From the NCBI GenBank assembly GCA_023376005.1, contig CM042143.1:89060267-89124266 (forward strand): a stretch of DNA of 64,000 nt, in the 5' to 3' direction. Made by a program: the position numbers and the translations under genes. Below, piece by piece: positions 53,120 to 63,700 of this stretch (position 1 is the first letter of the stretch; each line of letters begins with the position of its first letter). The notes under the pieces were generated by a model, which saw only the letters and a program-made list of their open reading frames with translations, made no database searches and was not told the origin of the DNA. The stretch comes from Doryteuthis pealeii (Eukaryota > Mollusca > Cephalopoda > Myopsida > Loliginidae).

Positions 53120-53376
53120 GTAATAAATAACGGTAAATAAATGGAGGATGCAAACAGTTGTAGTTTTGACTGTGATTGATGCAATGTGTACGCTAGGGAG
53201 CACTGATTGAATACTAAAAGATCACCGGAACTGTTTATCAATATTCTGTCATAGACTATCCCGGAATTTAGCGTACCACCTGCTGGTCGACGGGATCTTC
53301 GGAAATCGGAGTAGATAGTTTTCAGACGCCAATTAAGATTACTTTGTCCTGACGCCAACGTGATAGATATTAGCAA
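53120..53376 (-). CDS. Candidate exon, unidentified protein
   Basis: On the minus strand, after an A-rich/T-rich tract and a CAG near 53353, the frame stays open through about 70 residues that include NLNWRLKTIYSDFRRSRR and YDRILINSSGDLLVFN. The stretch is richer in G+C than its surroundings and lies between two repeat blocks. The upstream 50 residues of the frame are only low-complexity poly-Phe/Leu and should be discarded. No family is recognised; the Helitron-like end at 52985-53111 overlaps its 3' side. Confidence 0.25.
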
Positions 53377-53383
53377 AAAACAA

Positions 53384-53414
<31 letters not shown>

Positions 53415-53676
53415 CAAGCAAACAAAAAAACAAGATAAAAAAAAAGCAAACAAAAACAAAAAAAAACAACAACAAAAAAAAAAACAAGACAAAACAAAAC
53501 ATAGATTTAGTTAGAATCTAACTAATACCGGGACCTCAAAAATCCAAGATCATCCTACCTATCATACCTCTACTCTTCGAAAATGTTTGCGATTATTATT
53601 TAGATCTTCAAGTTCGATAGGAAGAAAAAGAAAAAAAAATAGACAATAAAAGGAAACTGTCGAAAGAAAAATGATT

Positions 53677-53682
<6 letters not shown>

Positions 53683-53752
<70 letters not shown>
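53683..53752. repeat. (GA)n microsatellite, about 70 bases
   Basis: A pure AG run directly abutting an R1 head. Confidence 0.9.
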
Positions 53753-53757
<5 letters not shown>

Positions 53758-54035
53758 ACGGTATCTCAACCCTTGTTGGGTTATTTTATATCGAAGATTG
53801 TTTTATTCATTCTTGATGGGTTTTCGAATTGAAAAAAATTAAACTCGATTTTTTTAAACAATTCTTTAAAATTCATATTTTTCTATTTAACCCATAGATG
53901 GGACCCTAACAGGTACTACCACTCTGGGTCAGAGTGGACCTGGGAGTAATGGTGAAGGGGTACTCCACACTCCCCAGAGCTCTAGAATTGGAACTTCACC
54001 ATTAGATGCAGTTTAACGTCCCACCCAGGGCACGA
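53753..54035 (+). repeat. R1 head and front body
   Basis: TTTTTACGGTATCTCAACCC to TGCAGTTTAACGTCCCACCC; it begins directly at the end of a 70-base GA tract. Confidence 0.66.
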
Positions 54036-54039
54036 TACA

Positions 54040-55815
54040 TCATTAGAGAGTACAAGTAGCAAGCTAAGCTAGTAACACAATGGCGAATTTAGTGCATTGG
54101 AGCCACGCATCTTCATTAGTATGACTCTGTACAACGTTTTAATCCAAGTAAAATATTTACTCATCACTCTTTTGAAGACGCTAATATTGATCAATGGCGA
54201 CTGAAAGTTTATTTACTATGGACGCTGATAGTCCAGTAGAAATAGGTTTCGACCCGAAAAAAAAAAAAACAAAAACAAGCTAAATACCAAGCTAACATAT
54301 CCAAAATCCCTCAAATTGGACGAGGGGAAAAAAGTTATTGAGATTTTTCTCAAATATTTGGCTAAAATTAGGAAAATGCTTCTGCTGAACTTAAGTAAAA
54401 AAAGATGAAAATATCATAAGATTGCCTAAATAAAAACTAATAAGAGCTGTCTGTAAGTAATGAGAATTTTTTGTCCATCTATGCAAATTAGGGCAGGTTT
54501 GGGCAAATCCGAGCAACCTTTTCAAATTGATTGTAGCTGTCACTGTTTTTAGGCTGATTCCAGCAGTAAACAAATTTTGCCTTGTCATTGGCATCATGTC
54601 CGGTTTTAGGCCTCCCCTTCCCATTCCCTCCTCCAACCCCAAGTACCCCTTGACCCTGATCACCCTCATGGTAAAAATGGTTACCTTATAAAAAATAGTT
54701 CTTGGGTTTTTTAATAACCCCTATTATATGTGTAAGTGCATTTTCTGAGATTGTTTGGAGTGCTTATTTTGCCTTTGTGTTTTATGATGAGTAACTCTCT
54801 GCTGTTTTGTGCAGTGAAATAGAAAAGGGTTTTAAATAAAGGATAAAGTCTTGGATTGAGTAGGAATTTTTGGTATTGTCAAGTCTAAAAAGAGTGCTGG
54901 CAAAATCTTTCTTTCCGTTGAGATGGTCATTTGAGCAAGTCAAGCTCTTTGAGGCTCCGATTGTGAGCAACTTTGGCGGTAGTTTTGAAACCGCAATTCT
55001 TAGAACCACTAAGATATTGGTCCCTTTAATGTGCAAGTCCCTGAGTGCCAGCAAAGGTATTTAAGTCCTCCATTCTCTTCTCTGAAACTGCATTTATTTA
55101 CATGTTGTTATTTTGTTTTAATTTGTAATTTCTCAAAATGAGAAATATCCTTTTCCCCTGTTAAATTATTGTTTGTGCTTTTTTGTGGCATTTGAGTTCT
55201 AAATACCCCAAACCCCCCTTCATATGTGTAATTTGTAATTCATAGTTTGTGCTTTAAATGTTTTTATAGTTGGAATTTTCTGTGTAATATTTGTCTATTT
55301 TATTGTATTTGTATTTCATTGTATTTTGTGTGATATTGTGACTTATTCGAATTTTCGTTTAATTCACAGTTTTCACGGCATTCACTGTATGAAAAAATAA
55401 ATAACTATTTTTGAACTACGGTGTTGTCTGTACGTCCTTGAGCGCACGGTGCGAAGCAACTTCTTTGTAAAGACACGGAAAGCCAAATTTGTTGTCAGCA
55501 AAATTGTGGGACTGCCATTAACATTGATTCCTGGGTCATCGTCTATCAATTAAACTTATTTGACATTGATTGTTTCCCTTTTATGACAACTGTTTAAATC
55601 TTATAAAATTATCTACACTATTTCTCAATAGATGCAGCTAATCTGTTATTTAACAAAATTATAGGTGACATTATAAGTGCTTGTGTGTCTGGGTGCACAT
55701 ACTGTGGTGCAATACTGCATATGCAATCAAGTGTGAGTGTGTATATTCTGTTAAGTTTACTCAGGAAATTAAATATTCTTATTATTACTTCGTGGTGAAT
55801 TGTTTCTCGAATTTA
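54040..55815. other. Unassigned stretch, possibly retroelement-derived
   Basis: Several medium frames on both strands (54391-54669 -, 54782-55054 -, 54870-55064 +) show no recognised motif. AATAAATAA near 55395 followed by a CpG-bearing segment (GTACGTCCTTGAGCGCACGG) looks like an LTR or transcript 3' end. Confidence 0.3.
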
Positions 55816-55820
55816 TTCTA

Positions 55821-56232
55821 TACTAGAAGTGGTTACCCAGTGTCGCTTAGGATAAAGGAGGGATAAAAGGGGTAGTCTCGCAGATCCATTATTGTTGAAT
55901 TGCAAGTTGGATCTTCATAAGAAGCCTCATTAGAATCCCTATGTATACAAAAGACATTGCGTTGATCCAGACACCGTGAAAAGAAAAAATAATGTCTCAT
56001 AGGAGACATTATTTTTTCTTTTTAAAATACTAAATGCAAAAAAAAAAAAAATCCATGCTGTTATGATTTAAAATCTATTTTCTAATTATCTTATGAATAT
56101 AAATCAAATCTTCATTATCTTTGCTCAAAAACCAAGATGTAATGATACTGAATGTGTATATATATATTTACTTTGTCATTAATTGTTTTATTTTCTTGGT
56201 TTCCTCCGGACATACATACATACTACCCTTTA
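55821..56232 (-). mobile_element. Helitron-like 3' end, copy 1
   Basis: On the minus strand the element would end ...hairpin-CTAG/TA. The hairpin is decayed (plus strand GTTACCCAGTGTCGCTTAGG). The 410-base unit repeats directly in copy 2. Confidence 0.42.
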
Positions 56233-56238
56233 TATGTG

Positions 56239-56645
56239 TACTAGCAGCGGCTACCCGGCGTCGCCTGGGTAGAGGGGGATTTTTAAAAAGTTAGTCCTGC
56301 AGATCCATTATTACTGAATCGTGAGTTGAATCCTCGTGGAATGCCCCATTTAAATCCCTATGTAAAAAAAAATAGACCTTGCATTGATCCAGCTACTTTG
56401 AAAAGAAATGTTAATGTCAACTATCTAAAATATTAAATGAAAAAAAAATCCATGCTGTTATCATTTAAATTTTATTTTTTAATATCTTCACGAATATGAA
56501 TCAAATCTCTAATATTTTTGCTAAAAAATCAAGCCCTGGTGATATTTAATGTGTATATATATTTACTTTGTCGTTAATTGTTTTATTTTCGACGTTTCCA
56601 CAGGACATACATATACACACAACTGCCCCTTTATATATGTATAGA
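56239..56645 (-). mobile_element. Helitron-like 3' end, copy 2
   Basis: The minus-strand 3' end is CTACCCAGGCGACGCCGGGT plus AG (9-pair hairpin, 56251-56272), six bases, then CTAG and T, which is the Helitron 3' pattern. It forms a tandem pair with copy 1, both ending on the plus side in CTTTATATGTGTA-type sequence. Confidence 0.48.
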
Positions 56646-56654
56646 TAGATAGAC

Positions 56655-57230
56655 ACGGAATTTTCTTTTTACCGAAGACGTTTTGTTTGATTCATTCATT
56701 GATGGGTACTCAATTTTTTAAAACACTTTTAAAGCTCATTTTTTAAAAATGTAATCCATAGATGGGACCCTAACAGGTACTACCACTCCGGGTTAGGGTG
56801 GACCTGGGAGTAATGGCAATAAAAGGGTACTTCACATTGCCCAAAGCTCCAGAATTTGAACTTCATCATCAGAGTTTAACGTCATACCCAGGACACTAAG
56901 ACCCTCAGCCATCGCCTTTTAGCATACATATGATAAAAAAGGGTTGGGGATTGCCACAAGGGCAATAGGGTTGGGACAATTATATAAGTGTTAGGGCTTG
57001 ACGTGACCAGCCAATGATTAGAGGGGGCTTCTCCACCCGCCCGTCTAGCCTAAGTAAGGGCCAAAGTGGAGTGTTGCATGTCATGGACTGCTCAACCACC
57101 AGGGTTCCATCCTTAAGCACCACGGTTCGCCATCCATGGTGAACAGGAAGCCCCATTGGTGTATGCGGGTCTTACCCCTCTGCAGAGGTGCACCCGGTGT
57201 ATTCTAAAGCCTCAGTCGACAGGGCTGCTT
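56655..57230 (+). repeat. R1, nearly full copy
   Basis: GAAGACGTTTTGTTTGATTC to GTGTATTCTAAAGCCTCAGT and CGACAGGGCTG. Confidence 0.7.
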
Positions 57231-57294
57231 CACAGTGGGAAGGGCTTGAAACAAACGTTACCTTCAAAAATAACTTCGATGAATTAGTGAATCC

Positions 57295-57440
57295 GTGTCT
57301 TTTAGTCAATTATCGCCCTATACATGAAATAGTGCACGAGTAGGTATTTACTCGACCCGTTTACCACGGGTAGGATGTGACACAAGCTAATAAGTATGGA
57401 GCATTCAGCGAGGATCGAACTCGTTATCTGGTAGTAATGG
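57295..57440 (-). repeat. SINE S3, tRNA-like
   Basis: The complement holds a B box GAGTTCGATCCTCGC and is followed by AATGCTCCATACTTATTAGC; the same family occurs at 63300-63440 and 63480-63560. Confidence 0.55.
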
Positions 57441-57467
57441 ATGTACGTGTGTATATATATTAAACAA

Positions 57468-57718
57468 CCTCTCCGCACGAGCAGGATGTGACACAAGGCC
57501 AATTTCTTGTTTTCTTGTTTTTCTTCTCATAGACTGGTTGTCTAACCAAGGTTAAAGAGCCCAGTTTGCCCTACTATTTACCTATAGCTGGAGTGAGAGT
57601 AGGATTCATACCTTTCCCAAGGATATTAGCGCTAAGTGAAATGCAATTACCACATCCAGGATTAGAACTCGGGGCGACGAGTCCATTTCCCATGGCTTTA
57701 ACCATTATACTACGCGAT
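57468..57718 (-). repeat. SINE S2, best preserved head
   Basis: The complement begins CGCGTAGTATAATGGTTAAA and GAGTTCTAATCCTGG, a clear tRNA-like A/B-box pair. Confidence 0.72.
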
Positions 57719-57881
57719 TCCATAATGTACGTGTGTATACGTTGCCTTGTCCATTAATCTGTTTATTTAATGTTGTTGATGAGTTTAGGTAGTGAGTGAT
57801 CGCGACTGTTAAAAATAAATTTTCCCTGTTGAATATTTTATTTATTGATATGATGACAAATCATTATTTGTTCTTTTTCAG

Positions 57882-58044
57882 ACTGTCAAGTAATTGCTAT
57901 CCACACCCTCTTTTTAGGGTGGTGGCTATTTGCATTATAGCCCTTCACGACAGCAAGAGAGCTGACCACAATCAGAACATTAAACAATTTAAAACAGTCA
58001 GCGTCCATGTGACAATCACTGGTGATAATTTATGCGGCCAATAA
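57882..58044 (+). CDS. Candidate terminal exon, unidentified protein
   Basis: A good acceptor (TTGTTCTTTTTCAG) is followed by an open frame of about 53 residues ending in TAA at 58042-58044. The translation contains RVVAICIIALHDSKRADHN and ends GDNLCGQ. Composition is less A/T-biased than the flanks and no repeat family seen here covers it. No family is recognised and no matching upstream exon was found, so it may equally be a chance frame or a pseudogene piece. Confidence 0.3.
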
Positions 58045-58249
58045 TTAAGACTGTTTACAATTTAATTCTACACCGTTTTTTTCTTCTTCTCAGTCTCTTT
58101 TTCTTTTTAATTACTTACTCAATTATCTATTATTCATTAATCATTATTTTTTAATGACGTTTTGAATTAATTAGGAAACTCGACCACACTCCTGACAGGA
58201 AATCAACATCTGATGACGGAAGCATTTTTTTTCATTTTGGTTTGGTTTA

Positions 58250-58860
58250 GTTGGTTGGATTTTACGACATGTCAACCCTTGTTGGGTTATTCTATGCCGA
58301 TAATGTTTTTGTTTTTGTTTTATGCTTGATAGGTATTCAAAAATTTTTTAATACTCATTTTTAAAAACATTTTTTCTTCTATTTAACCCATAGATAGGAC
58401 CCTAACATATACTACCACCCCGGGTCAGAGTTAACCTTGGAGTAATGGTGATGAAGGAATACTCCACATTCCCCAGATCTCCAGAATTGGAACTTCACCA
58501 TCAGATAGAGTTTAATGTCATACCCAGGACAATAAGACCCTCAGCCACCACCGTCTAGCGCATATATGATAAAAAGGGCTTGTCATAAAGGAAATAGGGT
58601 TGGGGCAATTTTATAGGTGCTAGGGCTTGACGTGACCAGCTGATTGATCGGAGGGAGGCTCTCCGACAGCCCGTTTAGCCGAAGTAAGGGTCAAAGTGGA
58701 GTGTTGCATGTCATGGACTGCTCAGCCACTAGGGTTCCATCCTTAAGCATCAGGGGTCGCCACCCACATCCAACAGGTGGCCCCATTAGGGGGGGGTCTT
58801 ACCCCTCTTCAGAGGTGCAGTCGGAATATTCTAAAACCCTAACAGACAGGGCTTATAGTG
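58250..58860 (+). repeat. R1, nearly full copy
   Basis: TTGGTTGGATTTTACGACAT to AACAGACAGGGCTT. The 86-codon frame at 58644-58904 lies within it and is not shared with other copies. Confidence 0.7.
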
Positions 58861-58930
58861 ATTGGATCCCATTGGTAAAAGAAAGTCATCAACAGCAGAT
58901 ATGATGTCATTATATAAACTTTTCAGTCCA

Positions 58931-59201
58931 CTCTCGTAAATCGGACCATATTACATTTAGGCACCTCTTTTTGATCTCGATTAAGAAAGGACATGTTTTT
59001 CATTTACACCGTCAATATCTGGTTGTTTGTTAAGGGTTAGGGTTAGGTGTTAAGGTTAGGGGTTAGTTTTATAATTTAAAAAAATCTAAAAATCGTCTGT
59101 TTAAACAACCGGATATTGACGGTGTAATTGAAAAACATGTCCTTTCTTAATCGAAATCAAAAAGGGGTGCCTAAAAGGTCATATGATCCCGTAAATCCTA
59201 G
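58931..59201. repeat. Foldback element FB-F with telomere-like core
   Basis: The arms carry GATTAAGAAAGGACATGTTT and TACACCGTCAATATC and their complements. The centre reads TTAAGGGTTAGGGTTAGG and related TTAGG/TTAGGG runs. Confidence 0.65.
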
Positions 59202-59236
59202 TTATAACCTCATTGTATACCTAGTTGACAGAACCC

Positions 59237-59470
59237 TATACTTACCTGACATAAGAGCTTCGGTCTCCGTGTCTATAAGAAATATAATATTAGCATGAAT
59301 CCCAGGGGTCATTCCCCAGGTATCACCTGTCCCTCGATTTAAAGGGGCAGGGTTGAGTTTATTGCCCAGTAACCGAGGCGCCTCAAAAGAGGAATATCGA
59401 CGGGATACACGCAATTTTAACACTAGCCACCGCATGAGCTTCATTTTGTGCGTGGCTCCCCATGTTAATC
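59237..59470 (+). repeat. Repeat R4, second copy
   Basis: It begins ATACTTACCTG (eleven bases identical to the U1 5' end), then GAGCTTCGGTCTC, GTTTATTGCCCAGTAACCGA and GTGCGTGGCTCCCCATGTTA. On the other strand the start is a perfect splice donor, CAGGTAAGTAT. Confidence 0.45.
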
Positions 59471-59561
59471 GGATTGTGTGTTCTACTAACAAAGTGGGAT
59501 GTCAGTGAATGACTACTGAATGGCCAGATCCCCATTTCCATGAGGGCATAGGACAGACATG

Positions 59562-59660
59562 TTCTTATTTACCAACCCCTCCGCACAAGCAGGCTGTGAC
59601 ACAAGGTCAATATTTTTAGGCGGAGTTTAACAGGTTTGAATTCAGAGTTTTCCTTATAGA
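59562..59660 (-). repeat. SINE S2, 3' part only
   Basis: ACCAACCCCTCCGCACAAGC, GTGACACAAGGTCAAT and GGCGGAGTTTAACAGGTTTG match the family end. Confidence 0.6.
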
Positions 59661-59712
59661 AAAAATATCGTACAATGTAACCAGCGATGACTCAAAAATC
59701 TAATTCCAGATC

Positions 59713-59716
<4 letters not shown>

Positions 59717-59754
<38 letters not shown>
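59717..59754. repeat. (ATA)n microsatellite
   Basis: A TAATAA run ending in poly-A. Confidence 0.85.
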
Positions 59755-59762
<8 letters not shown>

Positions 59763-60184
59763 GATATAATCCTGATTTGAATAATTAGGACAAAAAAAAA
59801 AAAGAGAGAAAAAAAAGGAGTGGGTAATAAATCAATGAAGCATGTAGGTCCTAAATATTTACAAATACTTTCCCCTATTTTATTTGGGCAGATAACATTT
59901 TTTCGTCTGAAGAAGGCGTTGCTGATTGGCAACATTCTATTTTCAATTACATCCGGTTTTCTTGTTCGTTTTTATGACAAGTCTCAGTTCAAGTCTAAAT
60001 CAGCCGCGATGAAAGAACAAACGTAGATATTCATGTTTCCAATAGAATAAAACTACACTAAAAAGTTAAACAGAGTCATTGTTTTTATGGACATGAAAAA
60101 CTGGCTTCGAAGAAACTACAGTTGTATTAATGGTGTCAGGAATGTTTGCCGCCATATGTACTGTTAGGGGAGATAACTCTTCCC

Positions 60185-60490
60185 TCACGGGTTTCAACCC
60201 TATTACCCTTATAGCAACCCTAACCCCTTTTTTATCATATATGTGCTAGAAGGCGGTGTCTGAGGGCCATGGTTCTGGGTATAACGTTAAACTGTATCTA
60301 ATTATGAAATTTAAATTCTGGAGCTCTGGTGAGTGTAGAGTACTCTTTTATCGCTATTAGGTCCACTCTGACTCAGAGTGGTAGTACCTGTTAGGGTCCC
60401 ACCTATGGGTTAGATTGAAAAATGAATTTAAAGCATATGTTCTTTAAAAAAATTGAATGCCATCAAGAATGGGTAAAACAAAACGTCTTC
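60185..60490 (-). repeat. R1 middle and head
   Basis: TATATGTGCTAGAAGGCGGT, GAGCTCTGGTGAGTGTAGAG and GTACCTGTTAGGGTCCCACC. Confidence 0.66.
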
Positions 60491-60869
60491 AATTAGTTCA
60501 TAATCGTTGAAGCGGTCGGTTGTCCATTTCCATATATGATCCGACTAATTTCCCATCATATAAAGGCCATTAGAGGTACCGAACATTGGCAGGAGGAAAA
60601 TACAAAATATTTTCATGAAATAATTCTGATATATAATTTCAATAAGATTCTATCGACTTCAACTTGTCTCGTAACCTGGTTTAGCCATGGGCATACCTTT
60701 CCCAAAAGTATTAGCGCTATATGAAAGTCACAGAATTTTAAAAATTATATATATATATTGATGCTGTTTAGTGATATGCTACTACACACAAGCTAACACA
60801 ACAAAGTGTCCGGGTTTGTTCCATCACAACTAAAAAACGGTGAGTCGTGGTATCCAAAACGATTTAATA

Positions 60870-61345
60870 TACAAATGTTGTATATTGTACAAACGGAAAT
60901 AGGAATTTCCGGTTAAATTAAACAAAAAGACGAAAAAATTACAAAGGACTTTTTTCCAGGTAAAAGCGAACAAAGAAGGATGGGTAACAATAAGTTCGGA
61001 AATAGATGTGTCCGCTGATAAGTGTAACAAAGAAAACGCGTAGGCGTTTGAGATATATAAAAGGAAGTCAGCCAGAAGACAGGAGACAGCGGACGGAGAA
61101 CAAGTGAGCGACAGACGCTCACGGTCCATTGCAGCCAACGGCTGTGGGACCCACCGAGCGACAGACCCTCACGGTCCATTGTAGCCAACGGCCGTGGGAC
61201 CCACCAGCCACCCTCCACCTCACCAACGCTAGTCATCACAGCAGCAGTAGTAGTCATTGTCAACGCTCGCCACCCACCACCCGACAGAGAGAAATAAAGT
61301 CAACTCCTACTATACCCATGTGTTGTAGATATCATTAAACGACAA
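60870..61345 (+). mobile_element. Solo-LTR-like unit
   Basis: A TATA box (TATATAA, 61054-61060) is followed about 240 bases later by AATAAA (61293-61298) and TGTTGTAG, a promoter-to-polyA arrangement typical of an LTR. It contains two copies of a 50-base unit. No coding region or primer-binding site follows, so it is probably a solo LTR; exact ends are unresolved. Confidence 0.45.
61104..61204 (+). repeat. 50-base tandem duplication within the LTR-like unit
   Basis: GAGCGACAGACGCTCACGGT to GGGACCCACC occurs twice in a row with only four differences. Confidence 0.75.
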
Positions 61346-61559
61346 CTACATACTTCGCTATACCCATACATACCCGCAACGTATCCAGATACACGAAGTA
61401 GGACCGTGAATTAGAAGCCGCTATATAACATATAGAATTTGATGCCGGTATATAACATATGCTATTTGGTGCCGATGACTGAGAGAATTGCACATGAATT
61501 CAGAAGAGCTTGATGTTACCACGGACACAACGAAAGAAAAAAAAAAGAAAAGTCCACTA

Positions 61560-61560
<1 letters not shown>

Positions 61561-61607
<47 letters not shown>
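61561..61607. repeat. (TA)n microsatellite
   Basis: A pure TA run between the solo-LTR-like unit and the next LTR. Confidence 0.85.
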
Positions 61608-61709
61608 AATGTTAATCCCACGCATTGTAGCTGTTAACCCATTGTTTTTTTTAGTGAACATTTCCCTAAATTAGAGGCTTCTACTCGATTTTTTAAAGAA
61701 AAAAAATCA

Positions 61710-61959
61710 TGTGTTGTATTTGTGTATATACATACACTACACTAATGTAGAGTTATCTCCCTTGGTGTTTTGGTAAGTAACACTTCCGGCCCAGATGAAG
61801 GGAGAAAGAAAAACTTATTACAAATAAAGATGTAGTCGAGTGAATACGCAAGTTGTTATCCGTTTATCATCTTTTTGGAAATCATATTTTTCTTCCTCAG
61901 GTCCCAGTCCCAATTGGACTACGGTAAGCCTTATCTCACATTTGTCTTTGAATATAACA
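61710..61959 (+). mobile_element. 3' part of an LTR (start uncertain)
   Basis: The segment carries GTTATCTCCC, a polyadenylation signal AATAAA at about 61825 and ends ...GAATATAACA directly before a primer-binding site, as an LTR should. The 5' boundary (near TGTGTTGTATTTG, 61711) is a guess. Confidence 0.5.
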
Positions 61960-61975
61960 TGGTGTCAGAAGTGGG
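61960..61975 (+). other. Primer-binding site complementary to tRNA-Leu 3' end
   Basis: TGGTGTCAGAAGTGGG is the exact complement of CCCACTTCTGACA plus CCA, the 3' end of eukaryotic tRNA-Leu(CAA). It sits one base after an LTR-type CA end. Internal retrotransposon sequence is then lost: a SINE S2 piece begins near 61985. Confidence 0.6.
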
Positions 61976-61984
61976 GACCTGGAG

Positions 61985-62128
61985 ATGCCCATCCCTATCC
62001 AGGTCTGGTTTGAATTCAAAGTTTTCCTTCGTCAAGACTGATTGTCATACCCAGGTTAAAGAGTCCAATCCGGTTTACTATTTATCCAAATCTTGAGAGA
62101 AAATAGTTAGATTCATACCTTCCCCAAA
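61985..62128 (-). repeat. SINE S2 middle part, inserted after the LTR primer site
   Basis: GGTTTGAATTCAAAGTTTTC, TTAAAGAGTCCAAT and ACTATTTATCCAAATC are S2 blocks. Confidence 0.55.
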
Positions 62129-62129
62129 A

Positions 62130-62215
62130 GTTGGTGGGTTGGATTTTACATGTCAACCCTTGTTGGGTTATTTTAATCTGAAGACATTTTGTTTTATTCA
62201 TTTTTGATGGTTGGC
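62130..62215 (+). repeat. R1 head
   Basis: GGTGGGTTGGATTTTACATG to TTCATTTTTGATGG; the zinc-finger LINE end follows, and R1 body resumes at 62531, so the LINE probably inserted into R1. Confidence 0.6.
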
Positions 62216-62262
62216 AACCTTCCGTCTATTTTAGGCGATGGCGTATTTTTTTTCTCTCTCTC

Positions 62263-62525
62263 TCACTTACAGCTACGTGAGTGGCTAAACAGACCGATCC
62301 TCGAATGACAGTCTCTGGTGCAATGGCTGCAAACAAAAGGTGATGCTTTCTGTAGGTGTTGGGGGTGCTGCTGTTTCTCCTTTCTTTTAGCTCTCTTTTC
62401 TGTGGCAGCTTTTTTCCTCTCTTTTTCACTTCTTTTTGTTCCTTGTTTGACGAGGAGGCGCCAGGTTGCACGGTCTTCTGCACAAGCCTCCCACGTGTCT
62501 ATGTCGATGCGGCATGTCTTCAGGT
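62263..62525 (-). mobile_element. LINE ORF2 C-terminus with intact C2H2 zinc finger
   Basis: The minus strand is open for about 87 codons: DLKTCRIDIDTWEACAEDR, RATWRLLVKQGTKRSEKE, a Lys/Glu-rich spacer, and a zinc finger CSHCTRDCHSRIGLFSH before a natural stop (62263-62265). The phrase DCHSRIGL.SH is typical of the C-terminal finger of a widespread animal non-LTR retrotransposon. The frame is unbroken, so the insertion is young or constrained. An R1 fragment begins at about 62531, just upstream of it. Confidence 0.7.
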
Positions 62526-62530
62526 CTCTC

Positions 62531-63235
62531 TTTTTTCTATTTAATCCATAAATGGGACCCTAACAGATACCAATCCGAGTGGATCTGGGAGTAATTGTGA
62601 TGAAGGGGCACTCCTCATTCCCCAGAGTTTCAGAATTGGAACTTCATCACTAGAGTTTAACATCATACCCAGGGCATTAAGAGCCTCAGCTACCTCCTTC
62701 TAGCACATCTATGACAAGAAGAGTTGGGGGTTGTCATAAGGGCAATAGGGCTGGGACAATCATGCTAGGACTTGACATAACCAACCAATAATTGGAGGGG
62801 CCTCTCCAACCGCCCGTCTAGCCCAAGTAAGGGCCAAAGTGGAGTGTTGCATGTCATGGACTGCTCAGCCACCATGGTTCCATCCTTAAGCATCATGGGT
62901 AGCCACCCATGACCTACAGGTGGCCTTACACCTCTGCAGACACCCTCAGCGACCGCTTCTAGCACATATAAAATGAGTTGGGACTTGCCATAAGGGTAGT
63001 AGAATTGAGACAATGATATAGGTGCTATGGCTGTTAGTGACCAGCCGATTGATCTGAAGGGGCCTCTCCGACCGCCCGTTTAGCCTAAGGATAAAAAGAG
63101 GAGTGTTGCATATCATGGACTGCTCAGCAACCGGAGTTCCATCCTTACGCATCACAGGTGGCCCCATTCGGGGGGGGGGTCTTACATCTCTGCAGAGGTG
63201 CAGTCAATGTATTCTACAGCCCCACCGACAGGGCT
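62531..63235 (+). repeat. R1 body followed by a second R1 3' half
   Basis: The first runs from CTATTTAATCCATAAATGGG to CTCTGCAGA (62940). The second restarts at CACCCTCAGCGACCGCTTCT and ends CCCACCGACAGGGCTG. Confidence 0.68.
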
Positions 63236-63299
63236 GATCCACAATCGAAATGACTCAAAACAAATTTTACCTTCATAAATTACTTTGTGATTCCGAGTC

Positions 63300-63560
63300 T
63301 TTTAATCAATGGTCGACTTATACACGAAATAAATTTGTGCACAAGTAGGTATTTACTCGACCCATTCGCCACGGATGTGACACAAGTTAACCAGTATGGA
63401 GTATTCAGCGAGGATCGAACTCGCTATTCAGTAGTAATGGATTAACATGACTAGCTTGATAACGATGAGACGTTTGTGTAGTTATGTACTCAACTCGTTC
63501 GCCACGGGTAGGATATGACACAAGATCACAAGTATGGAGCATCCAGCGATGATTGAACTG
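63300..63560 (-). repeat. SINE S3, two partial copies
   Basis: GTATGGAGTATTCAGCGAGG and GTATGGAGCATCCAGCGATG mark two consecutive copies, each followed on the minus strand by the CACGGATGTGACACAAG-type block. Confidence 0.55.
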
Positions 63561-63700
63561 CAGAGGTGCAGTCGGTGTATTCTAAAACCCCAACCGGCAT
63601 AGCTCTTCCCAAAAGATATTAGCGGTATGTGAAATGCAAACGTCATCATTAATTGTTTGAATTCTGAAAGTGAAAGTAAAAGTGAAAGTAAATATTGTTT

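Noticed and set aside
53377..53502. N-terminal 45 residues of the minus frame at 53089-53502
   Set aside because: Poly-Phe/Leu from an A/C-rich tract; only the part after about 53353 looks coding-like.
58200..58225. Another hammerhead at CTGATGACGGAAGC
   Set aside because: No GAAA at a workable distance and no pairing arms.
59040..59065. Chromosome end
   Set aside because: Only a few TTAGGG-like units, inside a foldback with sequence on both sides.
61129..61338. Frames across the 50-base duplication (69 residues +, 102 and 116 residues -)
   Set aside because: They fall within the LTR-like unit between TATA box and polyA signal; no motif supports a protein.
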